Counted from the first letter of the stretch, positions 8,395 through 17,795 are shown. The stretch is 64,000 nt of DNA from Pseudooceanicola atlanticus (GCF_000768315.1 NZ_AQQX01000012.1:43713-107712); one strand, 5' to 3'. Translations and numbers: made by a program. The notes: a model not told the origin generated them from the sequence alone.

Positions 8395-9528
8395 TCAGTT
8401 CGGGTAGGTTGCGAAGTCGATCTTGGAATAAATCTCCTGACGCAGAAGGTCTGCATAAGGCTGATGATTGTCCCGGATCGGTTGCAGCGGCTGAACCAGA
8501 CCGTGCCATTTCACGATCAGTTCGCGATAGCTTGCGATCAGCGGTTCCGGATCTTCGATGCCGCGTTCCTCGCGCGAGATGCGGGCGATCTCTTCAAGAT
8601 CGGCGGTGCGGAAATCGATCAGATCCTGAAGAAACTCGGGCGAGGGTTCGTGCACCTCAAGACCAAGGTCGCCGGCCTCTTTCAGCACGTCCAGATCGTC
8701 GGTTTCGTAATACACCTCGGTCTGCGCAAGGGCGTCGGGCAGGTTCTTGGCGAATTGCTCGCGTTGCTCCGGCGAAAGTGAGGCCCAGAATGTCGGGCTG
8801 GCGGCAAAGATCGAACCGGAATGGTAGGTGCCCAGCGGCAACTCCGTCAGGTGCTTGGCGACCTCGATCAGACTGTGCCCCTTGAGCGCACCGACCGGCT
8901 GCACCGCAGCGGTGACGACACCGTGGCTCATCGTGTCGTACATCTCGCTCGTCGGCACGTTTACCGGCTCTGCCCCAAGGCGTGTCGCCCAGCGGTCCCA
9001 GACCGACCCGCCCGTGCGCAGCTTGACCCCTTGCATATCCTCGATGGTCACAATCGGCTGGGTCGTCAGCAATACATAAGGCGCAGTGCTGATCCCGCTA
9101 AGCGCCACCATACCGTTCTTGGCAAACTCGTCCTTGCATGGCTGACAGTGCAGCATGACGAATTCGCTGGTCGCGCCGGCCATGGCATAGTGGTCCTCGC
9201 CCAAAAGAGCGAGATCGGCGACGAGCTGCGCATAGGGCATTTCCGACCTGAAATAGGTCAACGCCAGCAGACCTACATCGGCGACACCGTCGCGCAGGCC
9301 GGACAGTGTTGGCTTGGGGCCAAGCAAGGCGCCGCCGGTAAACAGCTTGAAGTCGAAGGCATCCGGAAATTCAGATTCGGTCATTTCGGCAAAGGCGGCA
9401 TGGCCACGCGATGTCGCGTGATTGGGTGACGTCCAGTTGGATATAGTCACCCGCTTTTCGGCCAGGGCCGGTGTCGCCGCTAGAACGGCCGTCGCCGCCA
9501 GCGCGGCAAACGCATTGGTCAGTTTCAT
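8395..9528 (-). CDS. TRAP transporter solute-binding protein, DctP type
   Basis: Periplasmic DctP-family binding protein of 377 aa. Signal peptide with hydrophobic core and ALA cleavage near residue 23. Family features include ISNWTSPNHA at the mature N-terminus and GVKLRTGGSVWDRW, the Arg-containing segment that normally salt-bridges a substrate carboxylate. A strong RBS (GAGGAGGAG) precedes ATG 9528. It ends a minus-strand operon whose previous genes encode DctQ and DctM, and a hairpin at 9552-9571 separates it from dctM. A carboxylate substrate is likely from the family; its identity is unknown. Confidence 0.9.
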   Translation of the reverse strand: MKLTNAFAALAATAVLAATPALAEKRVTISNWTSPNHATSRGHAAFAEMTESEFPDAFDFKLFTGGALLGPKPTLSGLRDGVADVGLLALTYFRSEMPYAQLVADLALLGEDHYAMAGATSEFVMLHCQPCKDEFAKNGMVALSGISTAPYVLLTTQPIVTIEDMQGVKLRTGGSVWDRWATRLGAEPVNVPTSEMYDTMSHGVVTAAVQPVGALKGHSLIEVAKHLTELPLGTYHSGSIFAASPTFWASLSPEQREQFAKNLPDALAQTEVYYETDDLDVLKEAGDLGLEVHEPSPEFLQDLIDFRTADLEEIARISREERGIEDPEPLIASYRELIVKWHGLVQPLQPIRDNHQPYADLLRQEIYSKIDFATYPN

Positions 9529-9551
9529 GTGGTCTCCTCCTCTTTTTCAAG

Positions 9552-9571
9552 ACCCCGCTATTGCGCGGGGT
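9552..9571 (-). promoter_or_regulatory. Stem-loop between dctM-like and dctP-like genes
   Basis: Seven-bp GC-rich arms ACCCCGC (9552-9558) and GCGGGGT (9565-9571) in the 66-base gap. No T-run on the minus strand directly after it. It may stabilise the downstream dctP mRNA, so that the binding protein outnumbers its permease. Confidence 0.45.
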
Positions 9572-9594
9572 TCGTCACGGCCGGGATGGCCAAA

Positions 9595-10902
9595 TCAGTT
9601 GCCGAGCTCTGGCAGGAACATGATCAGTTCGGGAAATGCGACCATGATGATAAGGACCACCACATCCGCAGCCAAAAACCACAAAACACCCTTGAAAATC
9701 AGTGAAATCGGGACCGCATCTCCGACGATGCCCTTGATCACGAACACGTTCAGCCCCACCGGTGGGGTAATCAGAGCCATCTCGACCAGCTTGGTTGCAA
9801 GCACGCCCAGCCAGATCAGGCTGATATGGTTCGCCTCGTAGATCGGCAGAAGGATTGGCAGCGTCAGCAGCAGGATGCCCAGCGGATCGAGGATCATGCC
9901 CAGCAGGCAAAAGATCACGGCGGTGCCAAAAACCAGCATCACATAGCTGGCCCCCAGGTCAATCACCAAGTCCGTCATCGCTTCGGGGATACCGCTGATC
10001 GCCAGAAACCTCGAAAACAGGTTGGCACCGACCGCAATGATGAAGATCGCCGCGGTCATTTTCGCAGTGTCCATCAGCGCGATCCTGGAAACTTTCCAGT
10101 TCAGGGTGCCGCGCGCCGCCGCAATCGCGAAGGACAACGCCGCCCCGACAGCCCCGGCCTGCGTGGGTGTGAATATCCCGGTGAACAGACCGCCGAAAAC
10201 GCCCACCACCAGCAAGAGCACGGGCCATGTCTCGCTCAGGGCCTCCAGCCGTTCGGACCATGTCGCGCTTTCGTCGTGCGACGGCGCGAGCGCGGGATTG
10301 ATCCACACACGAACGATGATTACGGCCCAGTACCCCAGCATCGTCAGTACGCCCGGCACGATCGCGGCCAGAAACAGCTTGCTGATCGCGACCTCGGCAA
10401 AAATACCGTAGATGATCAGAAGGATGCTCGGCGGGATGAGCGACCCCATGGTGCCGGCTGCGGCAACCACGGCGGTACTCAGCCCGGGATCGTAGTCGCG
10501 CTTCAGCATTTCCGGCACCGCGATCCGGCCCATTGCCGCGGCGCAGGCCAGGCTGGAGCCGGCCGCCGCCGAAAACAGCGCCGCGCCGCCCACGCTGGCG
10601 ACCGCCAGCCCCCCCGGCAGGAACGACAGCCAGACCCTGGCGGCCTTGAATATCCCGCGCGTGATGTCGGTCTGGTAACAGACGTAGCCCATCAAGAGGA
10701 ACATCGGGATCGAGCTCAGCGTCCAGTGCGCGGCGAAGTCATAGGGCACCGCCGTCAGCAGGCCGAAAGCCGCGCCGCTTCCCAGCATCGCCCAGAACCC
10801 GAAGAAGGACACGATACCCAGCGCGACCGCGATCGGAACGCGCAGCAAGACCAGCAGGATGACAGAAACGATGCCGCAAAGGCCGATCTGGAAAAAGCTC
10901 AC
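9595..10902 (-). CDS. TRAP transporter large permease, DctM type
   Basis: Inner-membrane large permease subunit of 435 aa with about a dozen hydrophobic helices. Characteristic segments include AGSSLACAAAMGRIAVPEM (about residues 115-133), SLIPPSILLIIYG and the C-terminal MALITPPVGLNVFVIKG. Length is normal for DctM. It lies between the DctQ gene upstream (10-base gap) and the DctP gene downstream, giving a complete three-gene TRAP system at the distal end of an acyl-CoA catabolic operon. Confidence 0.93.
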   Translation of the reverse strand: MSFFQIGLCGIVSVILLVLLRVPIAVALGIVSFFGFWAMLGSGAAFGLLTAVPYDFAAHWTLSSIPMFLLMGYVCYQTDITRGIFKAARVWLSFLPGGLAVASVGGAALFSAAAGSSLACAAAMGRIAVPEMLKRDYDPGLSTAVVAAAGTMGSLIPPSILLIIYGIFAEVAISKLFLAAIVPGVLTMLGYWAVIIVRVWINPALAPSHDESATWSERLEALSETWPVLLLVVGVFGGLFTGIFTPTQAGAVGAALSFAIAAARGTLNWKVSRIALMDTAKMTAAIFIIAVGANLFSRFLAISGIPEAMTDLVIDLGASYVMLVFGTAVIFCLLGMILDPLGILLLTLPILLPIYEANHISLIWLGVLATKLVEMALITPPVGLNVFVIKGIVGDAVPISLIFKGVLWFLAADVVVLIIMVAFPELIMFLPELGN

Positions 10903-10912
10903 CGTTCCACTC

Positions 10913-11434
10913 CTATTCGTACATGTCGTGATTGGGGCCGGCCATGCCAGCGTCGGTGAAAGGCCTCTGGATCAGCTTGGCCAGCAAAAGCAGAACCATC
11001 AGCCCTGCACCAAGAGGCAGACAGAAGCGACCGGGCCAGACGGTCACCGCCGCCATACCCATGGATTTTTCTCCAATGGCGTATTTCTCGAGCGCGTCTA
11101 TCCAGGTTTGCCAGGTCAGCAGGCCATAGAACACAGCCGACAATGCCAGCGCCAGCATGTCCAGAACGGTCCTGCCCGCCGCCGGGATCAGATCGTGAAT
11201 CAGATCAACCTTGACGTGCTCGTTGGTAAATTCGACGAAGGGCAGCGGCAGGAAGACCAAGCCGACCATGTAATAGTATGACACGTAGTCCACCATTCCC
11301 GGCAGCGGCTCGGCGACAAACTGGCTCAGAACGACATCGATCGTCACATGGACCATCATCAGCGCCGCCAGGGCAGTCGCAATATAGGTAATAATCCGCG
11401 ACACCCTGCCAAGTCGTGCAATAACTGTTTCCAT
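10913..11434 (-). CDS. TRAP transporter small permease, DctQ type
   Basis: Four-helix small TRAP subunit of about 173 aa. The second helix ends in the family-typical VDYVSYYYMVGLVFLPLPFVE region, followed by EHVKVDLI. The ATG at 11434 (METVIARL) has GGGAAGAGA upstream and gives the usual N-terminus. An in-frame ATG at 11479 overlaps the upstream crotonase stop as ATGA and would add 15 residues, so it cannot be excluded. Partners the DctM and DctP genes downstream. Confidence 0.85.
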   Translation of the reverse strand: METVIARLGRVSRIITYIATALAALMMVHVTIDVVLSQFVAEPLPGMVDYVSYYYMVGLVFLPLPFVEFTNEHVKVDLIHDLIPAAGRTVLDMLALALSAVFYGLLTWQTWIDALEKYAIGEKSMGMAAVTVWPGRFCLPLGAGLMVLLLLAKLIQRPFTDAGMAGPNHDMYE

Positions 11435-11475
11435 CACTATCTCTTCCCTGTCGTAAAAAGGGCCAATCCGCTTGG

Positions 11476-12252
11476 TCATGCGCCACGGAAAACCGGTTTT
11501 CTCTTGCTCAGAAAGGCGTCGATGCCTTCGGCGTGATCCGCGCTCTTGATGATTTGCCCCTGAATGATGGCTTCTGTTTCAAGAAAGTTCTCCAGAGACG
11601 GTTGCATCGCGGCGCGCATCAGCCGCTTGGTACCGGCCAGGGCAAAGGTTGGCCCCGCGGCCAGGTCTGTCGCATAGTCCAGGGCCGCCCGGTCGAGGGC
11701 ATCATCGGGATGAACCTGGCTTGCCAATCCCAGGCTCAGGGCTTCATCCGCCGGCACCATCCGCGCTGAGAAGGCAAGGTCCGTCGCACGTTGCCGACCG
11801 ATCAGATTCTGAAGGAAAAACGCCGCGCCGCCATCGGGGGCCAGCCCGATCTTGCGAAAAACCTGACCGAATCTTGCCGTCTCGGAGAGCAGGATAACGT
11901 CGCAGGCGAGCGCCATGCTCAGACCGATCCCGACCGCCGGACCGCGCACCGCGACAACCACAGGCTTCTCGCAATTGAATATGGAAAGGATCATCTGGTG
12001 TGCCCTGTACAAGCGCGCCCGATCACCCCAGACATCGTCCTTGCCCATGGTCGAAATATCCGCACCCGCACAAAAAGCGCGGCCCTCGCCCCGCAGTAAT
12101 ACGGCGCGAATCCGCGGGTCAGTTTGGATATCGCGAAACGCGTCCAGGAGTTCGACGCGCATGTCGAGGGTCAGCGCATTCAGCTTGTCGGGCCGGTTCA
12201 ACGACACGACGGCCAGACCTTCTGAGTGTTCCACAGTGATATCGCTTGTCAT
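11476..12252 (-). CDS. Enoyl-CoA hydratase/isomerase (crotonase) family protein
   Basis: Crotonase-fold protein of 258 aa, cytoplasmic, acting on acyl-CoA. The oxyanion-hole segments GRAFCAGAD (about residues 60-68) and AVGIGLS (about 105-111) are visible. The first catalytic carboxylate position reads GLAPDGGA, an Asp in place of the Glu of classic hydratases, so isomerase or another crotonase reaction is possible. ATG 12252 is chosen because GGGAGGGG precedes it. The gene follows the acyl-CoA dehydrogenases of the same operon and runs into DctQ. Confidence 0.88.
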   Translation of the reverse strand: MTSDITVEHSEGLAVVSLNRPDKLNALTLDMRVELLDAFRDIQTDPRIRAVLLRGEGRAFCAGADISTMGKDDVWGDRARLYRAHQMILSIFNCEKPVVVAVRGPAVGIGLSMALACDVILLSETARFGQVFRKIGLAPDGGAAFFLQNLIGRQRATDLAFSARMVPADEALSLGLASQVHPDDALDRAALDYATDLAAGPTFALAGTKRLMRAAMQPSLENFLETEAIIQGQIIKSADHAEGIDAFLSKRKPVFRGA

Positions 12253-12280
12253 GACCGCCCCTCCCTTTGGCGAAGATTCG

Positions 12281-13435
12281 TCAGTCAGTGAAGAGCGCCC
12301 GAGCAATCCCGTTCTTGTGTATCTGGGTCGTTCCCCCGGTGATCGTCAGCATCCGCACATCCCTCACCATCCGCTCCAACGGAAGCGAACCGAAATAGCC
12401 GTAGCCACCGAACATCTGCATGGCGTCATGGGTGACGCGCTGTGCCATTTCGGTGGCCTGAACCTTGGCGATCGAAGACAATGTTGGATCGGCCTGGCCG
12501 CGGTCGATCAGCGACAGCGCCGTATAACACAACGACCGCGCGGCCTCGATCTGCACCTTCATGTCCGACATCATCCATTGCAGCCCCTGCATCTCGGACA
12601 GCGCCTTGCCGAATTGCCGACGGGTCTTCATGTAGTCGCGTGCAAGGTCGAACGCCCCCTCGGCGACACCAAGCGCCAGTATCCCCATGCCGACGCGCGT
12701 GGCGTTATAGACACCCAGCGGGCGGACAAAGCCGCTGGAGTTGCCGGCCAGCCCTTCGGTCACGACGTTTTCGGACGGCACCCGCACATCGTCGAAATGG
12801 ATCTCGCATTCGTTGCAGCCGCGCGCGCCCATCTTCTGTTCAAGAATATGGACCGAAACGCCGGGGCTTTTGCGGTGCACCAAAACGGTTCCGATGCCTC
12901 GCGCGCCTTTGCTTTCGCAGAACCGAGCATAGACCAGAAGGTAATCGGCCCTGTCGCCGAAAGTGGTAAAGATCTTGCCGCCGTTCAGCACAAACCCGTC
13001 CCCGTCCGGGCGCAGCGATGTCGTCACCGCGGTGGCGTCCGACCCGGCCTCTGGCTCGGTCCAGGAGATCGCGCATTCGATCTCGCCCGCGGCGAAGCGG
13101 GGCAGGAAAGACTGCTTCAACGCCTCGCTGCCGCAGGTGGCGATGATCCGGGGCGAGACGTTCTGATCGTGAACGATCAGCGCGGTATTGAAATCCACCT
13201 TGGCCAGTTCCTCGATCACGAGATAGCAATCCACCAGCGGCGCACCGCCACCGCCGTATTCTTCGGGAATGGTCATGCCCAGATAGCCAAGCGCGGCCAG
13301 CCGATGGTGGTTTTCCTCGGGGTAGATGCCGTCGCGGTCCCAGCGTGCGGCGCGGTCCCGGAATTCCCCGAGCGCCAGTTTTCGCGCGGCATCCTTGAGA
13401 GCGACCTGTTCTGTCGTTAGCAACGAGGGATGCAT
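12281..13435 (-). CDS. Acyl-CoA dehydrogenase, subunit lacking the helix-G glutamate
   Basis: ACAD family protein of 384 aa with the full three-domain fold: EEYGGGGAP, the FAD motif WTEPEAGSDATA (about residues 125-136), and the C-terminal QMFGGYGYF signature. At the helix-G site, where the adjacent upstream gene has PERV, this protein reads NATRV with Thr at residue 246, so the catalytic Glu is missing. The two genes are five bases apart, which fits a heteromeric enzyme with one active-site Glu per pair. Substrate unknown. Confidence 0.9.
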   Translation of the reverse strand: MHPSLLTTEQVALKDAARKLALGEFRDRAARWDRDGIYPEENHHRLAALGYLGMTIPEEYGGGGAPLVDCYLVIEELAKVDFNTALIVHDQNVSPRIIATCGSEALKQSFLPRFAAGEIECAISWTEPEAGSDATAVTTSLRPDGDGFVLNGGKIFTTFGDRADYLLVYARFCESKGARGIGTVLVHRKSPGVSVHILEQKMGARGCNECEIHFDDVRVPSENVVTEGLAGNSSGFVRPLGVYNATRVGMGILALGVAEGAFDLARDYMKTRRQFGKALSEMQGLQWMMSDMKVQIEAARSLCYTALSLIDRGQADPTLSSIAKVQATEMAQRVTHDAMQMFGGYGYFGSLPLERMVRDVRMLTITGGTTQIHKNGIARALFTD

Positions 13436-13440
13436 CCGCC

Positions 13441-14616
13441 CTACCCCCGCCGCTGGTCGAAGCTGTGGCCGTAGACCATGGCGGCGATCGTATTGCGCAG
13501 GATTTCGACGGTGCCACCGCCAAGCGCGAAGCCGCGCGCGTCACGCACCATACGTTCCAGCGGGTATTCGCGCGTGTAACCATTGTGACCGTGGATCTGC
13601 AGCGCTTCGTTCGTGACCCTCTGCGCCATTTCGTTGGCGTAAAGCTTGGCCATGGTCGCATCCATCGGATCGGGAAAGCCGTTCGGCGCGGGGTTGGTCG
13701 CGGCCCGATAGACCATCAGACGCGCAGCATGGATCTGTGTGGCCATGTCGGCGATTTTCCATTGCAGGCCCTGGAATTCCTTGATCGGGCGCCCGAACTG
13801 ATGGCGAATCTCGGAATACGACTTTGCAGCATCGAAAGCGCCCTGCGCCAGCCCCACGCACATCGCTGCGTTGCCCACCCGCTCGGGTCCGAAACTGCTC
13901 ATCAACAGCGCGAAGGAGCGCGAGCTTTCCGGGTCCCCTTCGACCAGCACATCCTCGGGACCGGCCTTGTAGTTTTCAAGGATAATCTCGGCCTCGGTCA
14001 GTCCCCGGCCACCCATCTTCAGCGATATGTGGCCGATCCGAGCGCCCGGCTTCTTCAGATCGACGACAAAGGCACCAATCCCCTTCGCCCCGCTGGCCTT
14101 GCCGAAACGGCAGAAGACCAGCGCATAATCGGCCACATGGGCGCCCGTGGACCAGCATTTGTTGCCATTCAGCACCCATCCGTCGCCGTCCCTTGTGGCC
14201 GTGGTGCGCAGGTCTGTCACCGCCGACCCCGCCTCGGGCTCGCTGATGGCGATTGCGATGAATTTCTTGCCGGCCGCCATGTCTGGCAGGAACCGCTTTT
14301 TCTGCTCGTCGCTGCCCAGAACGCTGATTGCCCGGGATGGGCCGTTCAGGTAGAGTTGCGAGACCAGCGCCGTGTTGAAACAGACCCGCGCCATTTCTTC
14401 CAGAAACACCGTGCCCTGGATCACTGGCGCGCCGGAGCCGCCGTATTCTTCAGGGATGAACATTCCCAGATAGCCAAGTTCGGCCAGCTTGTCGCGGTTC
14501 GCGGCTGGAAACTCTTCGGCTTCGTCCCAATGGGCGGCCCTGGGAGCAAACTCGCGCTCAGCCAGCTTGCGTGCCTCGTTGCGAAAATCCTCCAATTCCG
14601 GATCGAGCTTGAACAT
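13441..14616 (-). CDS. Acyl-CoA dehydrogenase, catalytic subunit of a pair
   Basis: ACAD family protein of 391 aa. EEYGGSGAP, the FAD motif ISEPEAGSAVTD (about residues 124-135) and the C-terminal LQIHGHNGYTREYP signature are visible. The helix-G catalytic Glu is conserved in SFGPERVG (Glu near residue 245). It precedes the Glu-less ACAD by five bases, and the pair is predicted to form a heterotetramer. The start ATG follows the CoA-transferase stop almost directly, so translation is coupled. Electrons would go to ETF, encoded at 30779-32463. Confidence 0.92.
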   Translation of the reverse strand: MFKLDPELEDFRNEARKLAEREFAPRAAHWDEAEEFPAANRDKLAELGYLGMFIPEEYGGSGAPVIQGTVFLEEMARVCFNTALVSQLYLNGPSRAISVLGSDEQKKRFLPDMAAGKKFIAIAISEPEAGSAVTDLRTTATRDGDGWVLNGNKCWSTGAHVADYALVFCRFGKASGAKGIGAFVVDLKKPGARIGHISLKMGGRGLTEAEIILENYKAGPEDVLVEGDPESSRSFALLMSSFGPERVGNAAMCVGLAQGAFDAAKSYSEIRHQFGRPIKEFQGLQWKIADMATQIHAARLMVYRAATNPAPNGFPDPMDATMAKLYANEMAQRVTNEALQIHGHNGYTREYPLERMVRDARGFALGGGTVEILRNTIAAMVYGHSFDQRRG

Positions 14617-14617
14617 G

Positions 14618-15808
14618 TCAGTAGGTGTCCTTTGATTGAGCAGAGGGCAGGTCCTGTTCCAGTGCGGTCAGGATGCGCGCCGTATCGGCGCCTACGGTTG
14701 GTGCGGGGATAGGGGTGACCTGTGGGTGAGCCGCGAAACGCATCGGCAGCCCTGGAACAGGGACCGTGCCCAGGTCTGGATGCGGAAGGTCATGGATCAT
14801 GCCGCGGGCGCGCATGTCATCGTCCGACACCACCTCAGCGAGCGTGCGCACCGGGGCGCCCGGCACATGTGCGCTGCTCAGGGCCGCGAAAATCTCGGCG
14901 CGGGTCTGACTTGAGGTCCACGCCGTCACCCAGCCATCGACTTGGGCACGCCGCGCGCAGCGCGCGGGTCCCGCGGCCAGTTCGGGATCTTCGGCCAGAT
15001 TAGGGCGACCCATGGCCCGGGTCAGCTGCTGCCAGTGGCGATCATTCAGGCACATGATGGCCACCTGCCCGTCGCGCGCCGGAAACAGGTCGTAGGGTGC
15101 GACCTTGAGCACGGCCTGACTGTTGCCGGCCCGGTCGGCGAACCCGTCAGGCGCCAGCAGATAGCTTGCGACATTCGACGCCAGCGCGTGGTGCGTGACG
15201 TCCTGCATCGCGATCTGGACAAAATCCCCGCGCCCTGTCGCGCCGCGCGCATGCAACGCCGCCATAATGCCACCAAAAAGGTGGATACCGCCCAGAAAAT
15301 CGGTGATCGCTGCGCCGCATTTCACCGGCGGACCATCGGGAAACCCGGTCACCGACATCAGCCCGGTCAGGGCCTGAATAGGAAAATCCATCGCCGGCGC
15401 ATCGCGATAGACGGAATCGGCCGCGTAGCCCTTTCCTGACCCCATGACCAGGCGCGGATTGCGGGCACAGAGTGTTTCCCACCCCAGCCGCAGTTTCTCC
15501 ATCGTACCGGGACGGAAATTCTCGATTAGAACATCGGCCGAATCTGCCAGCGCCAGCAGGGCGCTGCGCCCGCCCTCGGACCCCAGATCGAGCGTCACGC
15601 TCTGTTTGCTGGAATTGAGCATCATCGCTGCGGGGTTCTCGCGCCCGCCCGCGATGCCGCGGATACTGTCGCCGCCGGGCGGCTCGACCTTGATGACCTC
15701 GGCCCCCATGAGCGCGAACATCAGACCGCAATAGGGCCCAAGGTAGACCTGCCCGAGGTCGATCACCCGAAGACCGGCCAGCGGGCCACTATCGGGCGCC
15801 GCGTTCAT
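14618..15808 (-). CDS. Family III (CaiB/BaiF) CoA-transferase
   Basis: CoA-transferase of 396 aa, forming an acyl-CoA from a free acid and a CoA donor. N-terminal LRVIDLGQVYLGPYCG and VLIENFRPGTMEKL are standard for the family, and PAMDFPIQALTG places the catalytic Asp near residue 141. ATG 15808 is preferred to the longer frame because it overlaps the crotonase stop as ATGA and begins just before the conserved N-terminus. Probably activates the substrate or an intermediate for the ACAD pair encoded next. Confidence 0.92.
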   Translation of the reverse strand: MNAAPDSGPLAGLRVIDLGQVYLGPYCGLMFALMGAEVIKVEPPGGDSIRGIAGGRENPAAMMLNSSKQSVTLDLGSEGGRSALLALADSADVLIENFRPGTMEKLRLGWETLCARNPRLVMGSGKGYAADSVYRDAPAMDFPIQALTGLMSVTGFPDGPPVKCGAAITDFLGGIHLFGGIMAALHARGATGRGDFVQIAMQDVTHHALASNVASYLLAPDGFADRAGNSQAVLKVAPYDLFPARDGQVAIMCLNDRHWQQLTRAMGRPNLAEDPELAAGPARCARRAQVDGWVTAWTSSQTRAEIFAALSSAHVPGAPVRTLAEVVSDDDMRARGMIHDLPHPDLGTVPVPGLPMRFAAHPQVTPIPAPTVGADTARILTALEQDLPSAQSKDTY

Positions 15809-16575
15809 GATCCGACAAAGCGCGGCGGGCGCTTTTCCTTGAAAGAGGCGACCGCCTCGCGGTGATCTGCGGTCTGCATGATATGGGCTTCGGCGGTTGC
15901 CTCGATCTCGAGATAGGTCGCGAAATCGCAATCCATGCCACGGTTCAGCATCGACTTGCCCAGCCCAAAGGCTCGGGTCGGCCCTTCGGCCAGACGCGCG
16001 GCCAGCGCATCGGCCTCTGCGTCGAGCGCGTCTTCTTCGTGGATTGCGTGGACGATCCCAAGGTCGTGCGCCTCTTGGGCATCGATCACCTGGGCCGTCA
16101 GGAACATCGCCTTCGCCCGCTGCGTCCCGACCGTCCGCGCCAGCAAGTAAAGCCCGCCACCGTCGGGCACGATCGCCACGCGCGCATAGGCCTGGCAAAA
16201 GCGGGCCGAGGGCGCGGCCAGGATCACGTCAGCCAGAAGCGCAATGTTGAACCCCACGCCAAAGGCCGGCCCGGCAACCGCCGCGACGACCGGCTTTTCA
16301 AGATCATATAGCATCCGGGTTACGCGGTGCTGTTGTTTCATGCGGTCCCGCATGGCCACAGGCGAAGAACCGGCGAAAGTGCTGATATCGCCTCCGGCGC
16401 AAAACGCGCCCCCGGCGCCCGTGATCAACAGCGCGCGCACGCGGTCATCGTCGCGCACCTGGGTGACGATGCGTTCCATCTCTTTGCGTGCGTCTTGATC
16501 AAGGGCATTCTTCTTCTCGGGAAAATCGAAAGTCATCCGACCAACGCTTTCCGAGCGGCTGTAGAGCAATGGCAC
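15805..16575 (-). CDS. Enoyl-CoA hydratase/isomerase family protein, GTG start
   Basis: Crotonase-fold protein of 256 aa. GGAFCAGGDISTFAG and AFGVGFNIAL give the oxyanion hole, and AIVPDGGGLYLL shows Asp at the first catalytic position. The GTG at 16575 is chosen because a near-perfect Shine-Dalgarno GGAGGAGG sits five bases upstream and the family N-terminus (PLLYSRSESVGRMTF) begins there; a longer frame to 16665 lacks family similarity in the extra residues. First gene of the minus-strand operon reaching 8395. The probable promoter is in the gap to 16799. Confidence 0.88.
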   Translation of the reverse strand: MPLLYSRSESVGRMTFDFPEKKNALDQDARKEMERIVTQVRDDDRVRALLITGAGGAFCAGGDISTFAGSSPVAMRDRMKQQHRVTRMLYDLEKPVVAAVAGPAFGVGFNIALLADVILAAPSARFCQAYARVAIVPDGGGLYLLARTVGTQRAKAMFLTAQVIDAQEAHDLGIVHAIHEEDALDAEADALAARLAEGPTRAFGLGKSMLNRGMDCDFATYLEIEATAEAHIMQTADHREAVASFKEKRPPRFVGS

Positions 16576-16580
16576 CGCTT

Positions 16581-16588
16581 CCTCCTCC
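16581..16588 (-). promoter_or_regulatory. Shine-Dalgarno deciding a GTG start
   Basis: GGAGGAGG on the minus strand, five bases from GTG 16575. It rules in the GTG start and rules out the upstream in-frame ATGs as main starts for the crotonase. Confidence 0.75.
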
Positions 16589-16798
16589 CAGGAATGGGCT
16601 AGCATGGAACACGATAGGAGTGGCATTGAGCGACGGGCTATAGTCCGGTGCGGAAAATCAGACATGTGTAAAATTCACCCGTTCTGTGTATTTCCTTGCG
16701 GTCTGCTGGCACGTTTTTTCGGCTTCCCTTCCCATGCGCGCCCGTCACGGCTACGGGCCTCGGCACCCCCTGTTGAAACAGCAAAGAAGAAATAGACA

Positions 16799-17764
16799 AT
16801 GTACTCCGACACCCCTCTCGGCCGCTTGCGCCTGCCTGTGATCTGCTCGCCCATGTTCCTGGTGTCCGGGCCGGATCTTGTCGTCGCCCAGTGCAAAGCC
16901 GGCGTCATCGGCAGCTTTCCGGCGCTGAACGCACGCGAGTCCGAAGGTGAACCGCCGCTGCTTGGAGCCTGGCTCAAGCGCATCACTGAAGAGCTTGACG
17001 CGCACAATCAGGCCAATCCCGATCGGCCCGCCGCGCCATTCGCGGTCAACCAGATCGTCCATCGATCGAATGATCGGATTGAGCGGGACGTCGAAATATG
17101 TGCGCGCTGGAAAGTGCCTGTCTGGATCACATCAATGGGCGCACGGGAAGACGTCAACCAGGCGGCACATGAGTGCGGCGGCACTGTACTGCACGATGTA
17201 ATCAACAACAAATACGCCAGGAAAGCGATCGACAAGGGCGCCGACGGCCTGATCGCGGTCTGCGCCGGCGCTGGCGGCCACGCCGGGGCCTTGTCACCCT
17301 TTGCGCTGGTTCAGGAAATCCGGAAATGGTTCGATGGTCCGCTTGCCCTGTCCGGGTCCATCGCGACCGGGCGCTCAATTCTGGCGGCGCAGGCCATGGG
17401 TGCGGATTTTGGGTATATCGGATCCCCCTTCATTGCCATGACCGAGGCGGTCGCGTCGGAGGAGTACAAGCAAATGATCGTCGAAGGCGGGGCCGATGAT
17501 ATTGTCTATACCGACTATTTCAGCGGCGTGCATGCCAACTATCTGAAACCGTCGGTGCGGGCGGTCGGTCTCGATCCGGACAACCTGGCCGGGATCGGCA
17601 ACAAACTCGATCTGGCCACCGGCGACATTCGCCCCAAGGCCTGGCGTGACATCTGGGGCAGCGGTCAGGGGATCGGAGCGGTGAAAGAGGTGATGACCAC
17701 GGCGGACTACGTCGACCGTCTCGACCGGGAATACCAGGGCGCCAAAGATGCGCTCTGTTCCTGA
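16799..17764 (+). CDS. Nitronate monooxygenase / 2-nitropropane dioxygenase-like FMN protein
   Basis: A 321-aa TIM-barrel FMN protein of the NPD family. N-terminal PVICSPMFLVSGPDLVVA, the His-containing CAGAGGHAGALSPF (about residues 154-167) and the FMN-phosphate segment LSGSIATGRSILAA followed by GADFGYIGSPF are family hallmarks. Members oxidise alkyl nitronates, but the same fold includes enoyl reductases and uncharacterised acyl-CoA-linked oxidoreductases, so the reaction is open. Transcribed alone, divergent from the crotonase operon, and followed by a hairpin. Confidence 0.85.
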   Translation: MYSDTPLGRLRLPVICSPMFLVSGPDLVVAQCKAGVIGSFPALNARESEGEPPLLGAWLKRITEELDAHNQANPDRPAAPFAVNQIVHRSNDRIERDVEICARWKVPVWITSMGAREDVNQAAHECGGTVLHDVINNKYARKAIDKGADGLIAVCAGAGGHAGALSPFALVQEIRKWFDGPLALSGSIATGRSILAAQAMGADFGYIGSPFIAMTEAVASEEYKQMIVEGGADDIVYTDYFSGVHANYLKPSVRAVGLDPDNLAGIGNKLDLATGDIRPKAWRDIWGSGQGIGAVKEVMTTADYVDRLDREYQGAKDALCS

Positions 17765-17771
17765 CGAAAGA

Positions 17772-17795
17772 GGGCGGCCAGTTGCCCGGCCGCCC
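17772..17795. terminator. GC-rich hairpin between convergent genes
   Basis: Eight-bp arms GGGCGGCC (17772-17779) and GGCCGCCC (17788-17795) with an 8-base loop, seven bases after the NPD-family stop and 40 bases before the convergent PaaK-like stop. Likely a shared terminator. Confidence 0.65.

Noticed and set aside
8343..8885. A 180-codon plus-strand open frame starting in the terminator region
   Set aside because: It is Arg-rich and antisense to the DctP gene, which has a signal peptide, a strong RBS and family motifs.
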